Positions 24,650-33,111 are shown, counted from the stretch's first letter. The stretch is DNA of 64,000 bases from Candidatus Rifleibacteriota bacterium (GCA_015233155.1 JADFYG010000009.1:1-64000); one strand, 5' to 3'. A program made the numbers and translations. Notes: a model not told the origin generated them from the letters alone.

Positions 24650-26398
24650 ATGAGACGAGATTACAAAACAGATATGAGGCTTTGGTTTACCTACTTTATG
24701 ATGTGCGTTTTGTTTGGCACCGTTCTCGCGGGCTGTAGCAGCAATCCTACGGCTCCAAGTGCAACCTCTCTCTCTGTCAACGCGAGCGGCACTCCCATTG
24801 TAACGACGACTCCTGCCGGCACGTTTTCCGTTTCGGGACAAGTTACCGACGCGGACGGATTTCCGGTCTACGATACGGCGGCTCAAATTATCGTCTCCAT
24901 AGCCAAGGCCGGGGTTCAACTTTCCAGTCAGCCCCTGTTCCAGGGAACTTTCAGTTTCACTGGTCTTGCAAGCGGACAATATGTACTGTATGCCGCCGAT
25001 ACGGCTGTTCCACCGATTTTTAAGCCGACAAATGCATTCGTACTGGTCAATGACACTGCGCCCAATGTGGTTCAGATAAAAATGTCGAAATTTCCCACCT
25101 TATTTACTTCTTCAATTCATTTGACGGGGCAATTTGTCACTCCTACGAATCAGCAGGCGATCCCATTCGGAAAAGTGACATTGGGAGGCTATGAAACCAT
25201 CACGCTGAGCGACGGTCGTTTCTTCCTGTACAACGTCACCTCCGGCTCCTATCAGTTAATGCTATCCAAGAGCGGTTTCACCGATAAATCCATCGGCCTT
25301 GAGCTGGCTTCGACCGGTATCACCCTCGGAAACAAGACAATTACGTCAGTCATTGCGACGACGGACTCTATGGGCAAACCTGTCACAGCATATGATCTCG
25401 GTGTCATTGAAGCGGTTCCGGATATTCTTTCGACAGGCAATCTGATCGGCATGGTAGTCGATAAAACCGGAGCTTTCATTCCCAACTTCAATTTCAAGCT
25501 ATTCTATCGACGCGATACCAGTTCTCTGTCTGAAATTACGACTGCCCGCGCATCCGTCCTCGCAAGTCCCAAAGGTGATTTCAATCTTGTCAACCTTCCG
25601 GCCGGGTACTACTTTGGCGTCGGCTTGTCCGCCCAGATCGTCCAGACAACTACAGCCAATGGAGTTGAATTCTCCATCGGAGGAACAGCATATACTCAGG
25701 GGCTTGAGGTCCAGGCGGGCAAAGATACGATCATGACGATCGTAGCCAACGATGCCGCCAAGATTGTGGCACCGACCCTTATTCCACTGGCGGTTAACGG
25801 TATCCCCGCATCATACACCAGCTTGGATAATGTCGCTTTCCAATGGAATGGAGTGGATAGCGTCAACCAGTACAAGCTTAAAATAACTTCTTCCGCCAAT
25901 TCCCCGACTCCATACACTGTCACTTTGAATGAGGTGGCAGTCGGAGTTTTGACCGCGGTTCAAACAGCCAGACTGAATATTAATTCTATTCCGCTCGGCA
26001 TAGGAAATTATGTGTGGCAGGTAGGTTCGGTTGATGAGACGAATTCGTCCAATCCCAAATACTCTGATGGAGAAGCCTTCTCCATTCGTCCCAGCAAAAA
26101 TGATTTGTCTCCCAAGGATGGATCATCCTTTAACATTTTTGGAACGATAGCATCAATTACTCTCACCTGGCCTCCTGATCCAAACTCATCTCATGTAGTG
26201 GTCAGTCTCTATGACGCGGCAGGGAACAATATTCCGATTGTTGGCGGAGGAGTTGTAGCCGGAAACGGCGGCATGCAATCTCTCCAGATAGGCTGGTCAC
26301 CGGCTCCTGCCACAACATATTTCTGGCGAGTCCGATATTATTACAGATATTCCACTCAGCCGATCGAAAGCGAGATGAGCAGCTTCATACTCTTTTAG
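24650..26398 (+). CDS. Large lipoprotein with carboxypeptidase-regulatory/Ig-like domains
   Basis: 582 residues from ATG 24650, chosen because AAGGAG lies ~10 nt upstream and a good lipoprotein signal follows at once (LWFTYFMMCVLFGTVLAGCS, lipobox LAG|C). Longer in-frame starts (24548, 24593) would place ~35 polar residues before it. After a Ser/Thr-rich spacer come repeated beta-sandwich units of the carboxypeptidase-regulatory type (GTFSVSGQVTDADGFPVYDT at ~60; FGKVTLGGYETITLSDGRF ~180; GNLIGMVVDKTGAF ~265) and a C-terminal fibronectin-like part (NQYKLKITSS, NYVWQVGSVDE, TYFWRVRYYY). Probably outer-membrane anchored; it may interact with the Tad pilus encoded upstream. Partner unknown. Confidence 0.75.
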   Translation: MRRDYKTDMRLWFTYFMMCVLFGTVLAGCSSNPTAPSATSLSVNASGTPIVTTTPAGTFSVSGQVTDADGFPVYDTAAQIIVSIAKAGVQLSSQPLFQGTFSFTGLASGQYVLYAADTAVPPIFKPTNAFVLVNDTAPNVVQIKMSKFPTLFTSSIHLTGQFVTPTNQQAIPFGKVTLGGYETITLSDGRFFLYNVTSGSYQLMLSKSGFTDKSIGLELASTGITLGNKTITSVIATTDSMGKPVTAYDLGVIEAVPDILSTGNLIGMVVDKTGAFIPNFNFKLFYRRDTSSLSEITTARASVLASPKGDFNLVNLPAGYYFGVGLSAQIVQTTTANGVEFSIGGTAYTQGLEVQAGKDTIMTIVANDAAKIVAPTLIPLAVNGIPASYTSLDNVAFQWNGVDSVNQYKLKITSSANSPTPYTVTLNEVAVGVLTAVQTARLNINSIPLGIGNYVWQVGSVDETNSSNPKYSDGEAFSIRPSKNDLSPKDGSSFNIFGTIASITLTWPPDPNSSHVVVSLYDAAGNNIPIVGGGVVAGNGGMQSLQIGWSPAPATTYFWRVRYYYRYSTQPIESEMSSFILF

Positions 26399-26430
26399 GT
26401 CGCTTCCTCAGGGTGAACTGACACCCTGAC

Positions 26431-26470
26431 AAAACCGCCCGGAATAATATATTCCGGGCGGTTTTCCTTT
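26431..26470 (+). terminator. Rho-independent terminator of the Tad operon
   Basis: A perfect 15-bp stem (26431-26445 with 26451-26465, AAAACCGCCCGGAAT and complement) and 5-nt loop end in GTTTTCCTTT. Confidence 0.88.
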
Positions 26471-26480
26471 AGGAAAATAG

Positions 26481-26538
26481 GTCGAAAATGGGGTCAGGTC
26501 GAAAATGGGGTCGAAAATGGGGTCAGACCCCATTTTCC
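26481..26538. repeat. GTCGAAAATGGGGTC tandem repeats with REP-like hairpin
   Basis: Three overlapping direct copies of GTCGAAAATGGGGTC start at 26481, 26498 and 26510. The last continues into a perfect 11-bp hairpin, GAAAATGGGGT-CAG-ACCCCATTTTC (26513-26537). It lies between the Tad operon terminator and the 3' end of ridA. Similar sequences are common REP-type repeats associated with RAYT transposases in other genomes. Confidence 0.75.
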
Positions 26539-26546
26539 GTCAATAT

Positions 26547-26927
26547 TCAGATAATGGCGATCATTTCGATTTCGATAAGTGCGTCTTTGGGCAGTTTTGA
26601 AACCTGGACGCAGGAACGCGCTGGCGGGTCCTTGGGAAAACAGGTTGCATAGATTTCATTGACGGTCGCGAAATTTCCAAGATCGGTCAAAAATATTGTC
26701 GCCTTCACCACCCTTGAAAAGTCTGTTCCGGCGGCCTTCAAAACCTCGTCCAGGTTTGCCATGACCTGCTTTGTCTGGCCTGCAATATCAACGGTTTCTA
26801 TTTTTCCGGACGAGGGAACGATCGGAATCTGACCTGAGGTAAAAAGCATATCACCGGTGCGAATAGCCTGAGAATACGGGCCAATTGCGGCAGGAGCGTG
26901 AGATGTCGAAATGATGCTACGTTTCAT
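26547..26927 (-). CDS. ridA: RidA family enamine/imine deaminase
   Basis: 126 residues, the standard length. Family blocks are plain: APAAIGPYSQAIRTGDMLFTSGQIP near the start (in separate conserved steps), VVKATIFLTDLGNF, the active-site arginine in PARSCVQVSKLPKDALIEIEMIA and the terminal glutamate. RidA hydrolyses reactive 2-aminoacrylate-type intermediates made by PLP enzymes. It is a cytosolic trimer. The ATG at 26927 has AAGGATTCG upstream. A single gene, convergent with the Tad operon. Confidence 0.95.
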   Translation of the reverse strand: MKRSIISTSHAPAAIGPYSQAIRTGDMLFTSGQIPIVPSSGKIETVDIAGQTKQVMANLDEVLKAAGTDFSRVVKATIFLTDLGNFATVNEIYATCFPKDPPARSCVQVSKLPKDALIEIEMIAII

Positions 26928-27088
26928 GTGGTCGAATCCTTCCGAAATATTTATTGATGCGCGCGAAAAGTCGCTTCATGACGGCATTCTAGACTTTTTA
27001 TACGCCTTTCGCAACAGATCAAAAATCTGTCTCAGGCCCGTTTCCTTCATCCGCAGATTTCGCAGATGGTCGCAGACCCTATTTTTAC

Positions 27089-27242
27089 CAGGGTCATTTA
27101 ATTCTCGACCGGTAGGGCCGCGACCGCCGGGCGCGCCGCGTTTTTGCCACGAGCTTTTTCGGCGGGCCCGGCGGTCCCGCCCTACCTCAAAGAGCAACCG
27201 TGCTATTCAAGCTATTCAGCGACGGAGAATTAAATGGCCCTG
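27089..27242 (+). mobile_element. MITE-like element, copy B (154 bp)
   Basis: Terminal inverted repeats CAGGGTCATTTAATTCTC / GAGAATTAAATGGCCCTG with a nested subterminal inverted repeat (GTAGGGCCGCGACCGCCGGGC / GCCCGGCGGTCCCGCCCTAC as separate arms). The flanks TATTTTTAC (left) and ATTTTTTAC (right) look like a near-perfect 9-bp target duplication. Bases 27160-27186 are identical to 27 bases inside the dapF coding sequence. Opposite orientation to copies A and C. Confidence 0.88.
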
Positions 27243-27258
27243 ATTTTTTACGGCGCCG

Positions 27259-27288
27259 TTGATCTTTTGACAGGGTTAGATGTAAAAT
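27259..27288 (+). promoter_or_regulatory. Candidate sigma-70 promoter
   Basis: TTGATC (27259-27264), 18-nt spacer, TAAAAT (27283-27288), ~40 nt before the ATG at 27329. It lies immediately after MITE copy B. Confidence 0.4.
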
Positions 27289-27328
27289 GCGGTCATTGGC
27301 TAATTTCCCTTGTGAAGGAGATCCATAA

Positions 27329-27880
27329 ATGACCTTCCGTTTCGCCTGCCGTGCGATGGCTCTGTCGTTGTTGCTTCTAGTCAGCTTTTCCGGCAAAGTG
27401 TCCGCGATTCCTGAGATAGTGGAAACCGGACTTATCCATGACATTCTTCAGAAAAACCTGGACGCATGCAATGAAATTCGCGGACTTGCGCGAGCCATGG
27501 AAGAGGTTGCACACCCCTTCACCAATCCGCGTTATGCGGCAAAATATCGGTTTGCCCCCAACGATGAGCGCAGCCGTTCAGTAATGAGCCTGTCACGTGC
27601 CATGGGCTACCGATTTAAAACCCTCACCGGAATCCTGTGCAACGCCAACCTTCCGCAACGCGGCGAGAAATTCAAGGCGGTATTTGCAACCGTCGACACA
27701 CTCACAACGTTATCGAAACGCTCCATACGAGCCATTCGAGACGGCAACTTCGCACTGTATCTGGCTTCCACTCAGACACTCGAGAAAGAAGCCGAGGTCA
27801 TGGTAAAACACATTGCGGATATCGAGACTATGATCAATCTGAACATAGAGTCTACCGACAAGAAGCGGGAAGAATTCTGA
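27329..27880 (+). CDS. Exported protein of unknown function
   Basis: 183 residues with a good signal peptide (residues ~1-26, MALSLLLLVSFSGKVSA then IPEIVETG). The mature part is predicted mostly helical, with two cysteines (DACNEIRG and ILCNANLP) that could form a periplasmic disulfide. No family recognised. The strong GAAGGAGAT ribosome site sets the start. It lies 47 nt before the TPR protein gene and is probably co-transcribed with it. Confidence 0.65.
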   Translation: MTFRFACRAMALSLLLLVSFSGKVSAIPEIVETGLIHDILQKNLDACNEIRGLARAMEEVAHPFTNPRYAAKYRFAPNDERSRSVMSLSRAMGYRFKTLTGILCNANLPQRGEKFKAVFATVDTLTTLSKRSIRAIRDGNFALYLASTQTLEKEAEVMVKHIADIETMINLNIESTDKKREEF

Positions 27881-27927
27881 TAACCAGCCTTCAGAGGCAC
27901 CGTCATAACGCCGAAAAGAGAATTCCC

Positions 27928-29403
27928 ATGACAAACACCAGTATTTGCTCAGACTACATTCTCCGCATGAGAGCGTTTGTTCCGAGAAATCAGACCTATT
28001 TTTTCCGTAAAACAGGGATGCTTCTTGTTGCCGCGATTTCAACATGGCTTTTCCTGTTGCCGGTCAACGCTGAAAATGCGACTGCCAGTCAGGCTCAAAA
28101 TCTGGGTGTCAAGCAGCTCATCCAGGAAGGCTTGAACTTCCTGATCCTGGAGCAGGGGCAAAAAGCCGAAGAGTGTTTTTTGAGGGCCAAGACTCTCGAT
28201 CCGTATTCCGAAGAAGCATATAATTTTCTGGGACTACTCTATCTTCAGCAAGGATTGTTCCAGAAAGCAGAGGACATGCTGAAGCGGGCGATTGCCATCG
28301 AACCTCTCTACGCCGAAGCGCTCCGCAATCTGGGCAAGTTGTACCTGCAGCAGGAGCGCTTTGCCGAAGCAACCTCATATCTGCGACGCGCATTCACCCT
28401 GGATCGTTCCCAGGCCTACACGGCCTACCTTCTCGGCATGGCCCATTATTTTTCAGGTCAGGTCGATAAGGCAGTACAGGCTTACGAAGAGGCGTTTTCC
28501 ATTGATTCGCATCTCCCGGTTGAAGCTCATTACAATCTCGGAGTCGCATATCACGAGTCCTCCAGATACCTTGACGCAGTGCATGAATATGAGGCTGTAT
28601 TGAAGGCCGAACCCGAACACCTGAATGCTCTCAACAATCTGGGCCTAGTTTTTTCACTGATCGGAGAAAAAGACCGGGCGGTAGATTTGTTCAATCGGGT
28701 TCTGAAAATTGATGCTAACAACGTTAAGGCCCGCATAAATCTTGGAAACGTTTATCTGAACACAAGAGACCTTATTGAAGCCGAAAAAATATACCGTTCG
28801 GCCATTTCGCTCGATGCCAAGGATATTAGTCCACGCCTGAATCTCGGCGTTGTATATTTTGAGCGCGGAGAATTCGACAAGGCTCGCACTGAATGGGAAA
28901 CCCTACTCGCCAGCGATCCTAAGAATATGAAAGTTCTTTCCGTAATGGCGTCGGCATATCTGGAGAAAAAACAGTTCGACGAAGCCATTCGCATTTTCAA
29001 GCAACTCGTTGAGCTGATGCCTGAGAACGGCAGCATCGCCAATACTCTCGGCTATCTGCTCGCCGACCGGAACAAAGAACTGGATCTTGCTCAAAAACTG
29101 ATTGAAAAAGCCATAGAGATTGAGCCAATGAATCGAGCCACATATCTTGATTCTCTAGCCTGGGTTTATTATCGACGCGGAAATTATTCCGAAGCCAGAC
29201 AGCAGCAGGAAAAAGCAATCAAGATATTCAGACTCGGACATGAAGCTATTTCAAGCGAGGTTCATTTGCATCTGGGTCGAATATGCGAGAAAATGAATGA
29301 AAAAGAACTGGCGATAAAGTCCTATCAGGCCGCCGTGAAGAGCAATTCCGACCCGGAAATAGTAAAATGCGCATCAGAAAGCCTTGAACTTCTTGCCAAG
29401 TGA
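27928..29403 (+). CDS. Exported TPR-repeat protein
   Basis: 491 residues from ATG 27928. A signal sequence or N-terminal anchor lies at ~30-50 (MLLVAAISTWLFLLPVNA). About ten tetratricopeptide repeats follow, e.g. AYNFLGLLYLQQGLFQKAED, ALNNLGLVFSLIGEKDRAVD and ARINLGNVYLNTRDLIEAEK. The C-terminal unit SLAWVYYRRGNYSEARQQQE is followed by another TPR to the end. A periplasmic scaffold role is likely; a TadD-like pilotin role is possible, as Tad genes lie upstream, but there is no lipobox. The frame overlaps the next gene by ~20 nt. Confidence 0.85.
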   Translation: MTNTSICSDYILRMRAFVPRNQTYFFRKTGMLLVAAISTWLFLLPVNAENATASQAQNLGVKQLIQEGLNFLILEQGQKAEECFLRAKTLDPYSEEAYNFLGLLYLQQGLFQKAEDMLKRAIAIEPLYAEALRNLGKLYLQQERFAEATSYLRRAFTLDRSQAYTAYLLGMAHYFSGQVDKAVQAYEEAFSIDSHLPVEAHYNLGVAYHESSRYLDAVHEYEAVLKAEPEHLNALNNLGLVFSLIGEKDRAVDLFNRVLKIDANNVKARINLGNVYLNTRDLIEAEKIYRSAISLDAKDISPRLNLGVVYFERGEFDKARTEWETLLASDPKNMKVLSVMASAYLEKKQFDEAIRIFKQLVELMPENGSIANTLGYLLADRNKELDLAQKLIEKAIEIEPMNRATYLDSLAWVYYRRGNYSEARQQQEKAIKIFRLGHEAISSEVHLHLGRICEKMNEKELAIKSYQAAVKSNSDPEIVKCASESLELLAK

Positions 29404-30424
29404 GTTAACAGACGTCATCGACAAGGGAACGTCTTCAATCGATGGCGTAGGACAAATTTCAGATGAGCGTGGCAGCAAGCGCCCGCTTTTAATCGCAGCT
29501 TTGATCTGGTGTGGCGGTTTTGGACTCGCCTGGGCCTTCGGAGCGTGGCTTCCTGATCTTGGCCGCAATGTTTCCCTGTTCCTGACCGCCGGAATTCTTG
29601 TCACTATTACTGCCGGTCTCATGGTCGGTTTTTCCCGACTGTATCTACATCGCACCGCCTATCTGGTAATTGGCGCCCTTGCATTCGTGCCACTCATGAC
29701 CGTGGCTAAGCCGCTGGCCAACAGGGCGGCAGTGATAAACCATTTATCCGGAGCGCCCGGCGGCACTATTTTTCTTTCACTCGCACAAACCGGTATCCCG
29801 GGGACGGCAGGAACATGGGCTATGCATGCGCGTAATCGTCTGTATACAGACACAAGCGATTTTCTGGGAAGTATCTGGCCGGAATCTTCCTTCCGGATCC
29901 TCATGCTTGCTCTGGCTCAGCTTACGTTGGCTCTGGGAATCGGCCTCTGGATAGGCAACGGCATAGATGAGATCAGCCATCTGATTCCTATAGCTCTGGT
30001 GGCCACCTTCGCCGATGCATGGAGTGTTTCCGCCGGCGCAACCGCAATGATCGTCCAATCTTCGCAGATCCATTATTTCCTTCTGCGATTTCCACTGCTT
30101 GCCGGTGGAACCGCTGAAATGCCGTTTTTGATAGGCCTGTCTGATTTTCTTTTCCTGGCACTTTTTCATCGCGCAGCTGTACGATTTCATCTCGGTGAAC
30201 TGCGCAATCTGATATTTCTATCATCATCTTTTTTCGTCGCCACGGCTGGAGCTATCTTTTTACAAAAAGGCCTTCCGGTGCTACCATTCATGGCGGGGAT
30301 CTTCGTGGCGGCAAACTGGGGAAAACTTCAGGTCAAACGAGATGAAATCAAGCAAATTGCGCTTTTTTTTATGGCCATCGTAATCATGGCGTTTATCACC
30401 ACGCTGATATTTCATCCCGAATGA
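29384..30424 (+). CDS. Presenilin/signal-peptide-peptidase-like intramembrane aspartyl protease (putative)
   Basis: About 346 residues from TTG 29384, or 343 from TTG 29393; no clear ATG, and translation is probably coupled to the TPR gene it overlaps. About nine hydrophobic helices. Three motifs recall the A22 presenilin/SPP family in order and spacing. An Asp in a helix, IALVATFADAWSV (~residue 208), stands in place of YD. GLSDFLFLAL (~250) stands in place of GxGD. LPVLPFMAG (~305) stands in place of PALP. The first two Asp are 43 residues apart. The tyrosine and second glycine are not conserved, so this is a distant member or a look-alike. It ends in an ATGA overlap with dapF. Confidence 0.5.
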   Translation: MNFLPSELTDVIDKGTSSIDGVGQISDERGSKRPLLIAALIWCGGFGLAWAFGAWLPDLGRNVSLFLTAGILVTITAGLMVGFSRLYLHRTAYLVIGALAFVPLMTVAKPLANRAAVINHLSGAPGGTIFLSLAQTGIPGTAGTWAMHARNRLYTDTSDFLGSIWPESSFRILMLALAQLTLALGIGLWIGNGIDEISHLIPIALVATFADAWSVSAGATAMIVQSSQIHYFLLRFPLLAGGTAEMPFLIGLSDFLFLALFHRAAVRFHLGELRNLIFLSSSFFVATAGAIFLQKGLPVLPFMAGIFVAANWGKLQVKRDEIKQIALFFMAIVIMAFITTLIFHPE

Positions 30425-31419
30425 GTGAAATTTCTTTTTTTCACGCGCATCCGGTGCAGTTTTGCAAAATGCATCATCTCGGAAACCATTTTGTTTTCTT
30501 TGACGAGCTCGCCGAAAAAGATCCTTCCCGGGCCAATACTATGTTCGCACCGCTGAAACATCCGGAAGCTGTTCGCCTGCTATGTGATCCTGCCCGAGGA
30601 GTCGGCGCGGACGGGGTCGTATTTCTCAGACACCCTCTCACTGCGTCTTCCCAGGCGCGCATGCAGATATTCAATCGCGACGGGAGCGAAGCTGAAATAT
30701 GTGGCAATGCGTTGTTATGCATGGGGCATTTGTACCGGTTACGCCACGGAGTTAAAGTATTTCCGATCAGTATCGAAGCCGGCGGAAGGAATCGCCAACT
30801 GTTTCTGGATGATTCCCGGGATGAATTCCCCCGCTATCGCCTGGACCTTGGAACCGCCTCTTTCGGCATGACAGCCTCAGGCGAATGCGACAGCGCCGGA
30901 GCAAATTCGGATAAGACTGTCGGAGAAGCCGGGCAACCGACGGCGGGCCCGGCGGTCCCGCCCTACCATGAACACCAGACCCTCATATGGAAGGACATTG
31001 TCTTATCACCCATATATGTGAATATCGGCAACCCGCATGCAGTTCTTTTTTTTGAGCGGCCGCTTTCCCAAGCCGATATGGAAGACATTGGTCCCTGGCT
31101 GGAGAACCATCCACGACACCCCGGCGGCATCAATGTCGAATTCGTTACGACTGATGGGCCGCAGTCAGCGAGAGTCCACGTATGGGAGCGGGGCTGCGGT
31201 ATGACCAATGCGTGCGGTACCGGCGCGGCTGCCGTTTGCGCGGCGGGCGTTCGCGAAGGTCGTCTTAAGTTACCAGTCACCATCCATATGCCCGGAGGTC
31301 AGCTTCAGGTCGACATCGATTCGGATAGCCACATTTCCCTGACCGGAACAGTCCAGGAAATAGCCAATGGTGAGCTTTCTCCATTCTTTTTGCGCCAGCT
31401 TTTCGAAGTTGGTCAGTAA
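30421..31419 (+). CDS. dapF: Diaminopimelate epimerase with repeat-derived loop
   Basis: 332 residues, longer than the usual ~275. Interconverts LL- and meso-diaminopimelate for lysine and peptidoglycan synthesis. Both active-site cysteines are visible: CGNALLC (~residue 96) and the second in ERGCGMTNACGTGAAA (~262). HHLGNHFVFFDEL near the N-terminus and NIGNPHAVLFF (~200) are family blocks. Between the two lobes (~155-195) there is an extra loop, DSAGANSDKTVGEAGQ then PTAGPAVPPYHEHQ. Twenty-seven of its bases (30941-30967) equal part of MITE copy B. The reading frame is kept. ATGA overlap with the membrane protease-like gene upstream. Confidence 0.93.
   Translation: MSEISFFHAHPVQFCKMHHLGNHFVFFDELAEKDPSRANTMFAPLKHPEAVRLLCDPARGVGADGVVFLRHPLTASSQARMQIFNRDGSEAEICGNALLCMGHLYRLRHGVKVFPISIEAGGRNRQLFLDDSRDEFPRYRLDLGTASFGMTASGECDSAGANSDKTVGEAGQPTAGPAVPPYHEHQTLIWKDIVLSPIYVNIGNPHAVLFFERPLSQADMEDIGPWLENHPRHPGGINVEFVTTDGPQSARVHVWERGCGMTNACGTGAAAVCAAGVREGRLKLPVTIHMPGGQLQVDIDSDSHISLTGTVQEIANGELSPFFLRQLFEVGQ
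30941..30967 (+). repeat. MITE-derived 27-bp fragment inside dapF
   Basis: Identical to 27160-27186 of MITE copy B (CGGCGGGCCCGGCGGTCCCG then CCCTACC). It encodes part of a non-conserved loop (TAGPAVPPY). Confidence 0.85.
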
Positions 31420-31456
31420 ACACGAAACAAAAATAAAAAGAGAGGATGACAAGCAT

Positions 31457-33013
31457 ATGCAGATTAACCTGTCGTTACTGACTGTCCTTTTCATCGTTTT
31501 GCTCGGCTCCTGCACCTTTGCATCCGGGCAGGACACAAGCTCGCCAGTCACTGGAATTGCCAATATTGCCATCAACCCATCCGCAGATATACGCGCCCCC
31601 GCCGTTGCTGGCCAGTTTTATCCGGCAGATGCGAAAGAATTGTCGACCATCGTCGATACATATCTTACAGCCGCGAAACCAGCACGAACGGCTGCAAGTG
31701 AAGCGCGTCTCGTGGGTCTTATCACCCCGCATGCCGGATATCAATTTTCCGGACCTACAGCCGCCACCGCTTTCAAAAGCCTGATGAACCAGAAATTCGA
31801 TCATGTCTTTCTGCTGGGTGTCGATCATCATTCGGGCCTTCCAACAATGTCTGTCTGGCCGCGCGGCGCCTTTGATACGCCTCTCGGAATGGTTCCGGTC
31901 GATGCAACGCTTTCCGCCAGCCTTCTCGCGAGCGGAGCCGCAGCCTTCACTGATGACCCGGCGGGACACATTCGTGAACACTCGCTAGAAGTTGAGCTTC
32001 CCTTTTATTTGAAAACCATCGGAAGCGTACCGGCGGTATTCGTATCGGTCGGCGGTCCGCTGGAAAACGGTTTCAAGCTTGGGAGACGGCTCATTGAGAT
32101 GCTTCCGTCGCTCCCCGGACGCACGCTTATAATCGCTTCATCCGACTGGTCGCATTATCATGACATTCAGACAGCGCGGGAGCTTGACGAGCGCGGTCTG
32201 GTCAGCATTCGCGCTCTGGACGCCGAAGACCTCGCCGCCGCCTGCCGCCTCGGGAAATCCGAACTATGTGGAATCAACGGCGTGCTCGCGCTGCTGACAG
32301 TCATGAAGAACGCTAATGCGCAGGTCACTCTGCTTGAGCGAACTGACTCTTCAGCGGGAAGCGGCGATCGCGAGCGTGTTGTCGGATACGCCGCCGTCTT
32401 GTTTGAAGCAAACATTCCATCCGTATCACCAAAAACACAAATTACCCCGGCAACGTCAGCACAGGAGGTCGTTCCCATGGAATTGAAACAGGAAGCCCTG
32501 ACCGTCATCAGACAGACTTTGGAAAGCGTGCTTTCCGGGGGAAAAGTGCCCGCAGTCACGTTCAAACACCCCCGCTTCAAGGATAACTGCGGTGTCTTCG
32601 TGACCCTGAAAAAGGCCGGAGAGCTTCGCGGCTGCATAGGTCTGATCGAAGGCATCCGCCCCCTGGGTGAAGGAATCCAGGACATGGCCGTCGCCGCCGC
32701 GACCGAAGACTCACGATTTTCTCCAATGACCGCCAGCGAACTAAAGGAAGTTTCGATAGAGGTTTCCATACTCTCGCCCATGATTCCAGTAAAAGATCTT
32801 TCCGAAATTCAGGTCGGGCGTGACGGAGTACTTCTTCGCGCCCACGGAAGATCGGGAGTATTTTTACCCCAAGTGGCTACGGAACAAGGCTGGGACCGCG
32901 ATACGTTTCTGACGAACCTCTGCTACAAGGCCGGATTACCACCCGGAAGCCATAAGCAGCCAGATGCAAAATTGTACCGGTTCACAGCCGACGTCTTCGG
33001 TGAAAAAGAGTAA
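31457..33013 (+). CDS. MEMO1-AMMECR1 fusion lipoprotein (AmmeMemoRadiSam proteins B and A)
   Basis: 518 residues from ATG 31457 (GAGAGGATG upstream). The signal peptide has a lipobox-like LLGSC at ~20. Residues ~45-310 are a MEMO domain: APAVAGQFYPAD, LITPHAGYQFSGPTAA, LLGVDHHSG, SSDWSHYHD and CGINGVLAL, with the expected His/Cys ligands. Residues ~335-515 are an AMMECR1 domain: FKHPRFKDNCGVFVTL, LRGCIG, EDSRFSPM and GVFLPQVATEQGWD. The two families are usually separate cytosolic partners of a radical SAM enzyme. Here they are fused and apparently exported, and no radical SAM gene is in the window. Function unknown. Confidence 0.9.
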   Translation: MQINLSLLTVLFIVLLGSCTFASGQDTSSPVTGIANIAINPSADIRAPAVAGQFYPADAKELSTIVDTYLTAAKPARTAASEARLVGLITPHAGYQFSGPTAATAFKSLMNQKFDHVFLLGVDHHSGLPTMSVWPRGAFDTPLGMVPVDATLSASLLASGAAAFTDDPAGHIREHSLEVELPFYLKTIGSVPAVFVSVGGPLENGFKLGRRLIEMLPSLPGRTLIIASSDWSHYHDIQTARELDERGLVSIRALDAEDLAAACRLGKSELCGINGVLALLTVMKNANAQVTLLERTDSSAGSGDRERVVGYAAVLFEANIPSVSPKTQITPATSAQEVVPMELKQEALTVIRQTLESVLSGGKVPAVTFKHPRFKDNCGVFVTLKKAGELRGCIGLIEGIRPLGEGIQDMAVAAATEDSRFSPMTASELKEVSIEVSILSPMIPVKDLSEIQVGRDGVLLRAHGRSGVFLPQVATEQGWDRDTFLTNLCYKAGLPPGSHKQPDAKLYRFTADVFGEKE

Positions 33014-33031
33014 ATTACGGCAGGGCAGCGT

Positions 33032-33060
33032 TTGACGGACCTGTGACCGTGTGCTAGACT
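33032..33060 (+). promoter_or_regulatory. Candidate sigma-70 promoter for the minor pilin operon
   Basis: TTGACG (33032-33037), 17-nt spacer, TAGACT (33055-33060), ~50 nt before the GTG at 33112. Confidence 0.55.
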
Positions 33061-33111
33061 TGGATGTAATAATCGTTCGAACATCTGACCAATTCAGGAA
33101 AAGAGGCTGCA

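Larger units (their letters stand above)
26928..27328. other. Intergenic region with MITE copy B and CGCAGA-type repeat
   Basis: No gene is seen. Bases 27051-27077 (ATCCGCAGATTTCGCAGATGGTCGCAGA-like) resemble the repeats at 37711-37741. The MITE copy follows at 27089-27242 and a promoter candidate at 27259-27288. Confidence 0.65.
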
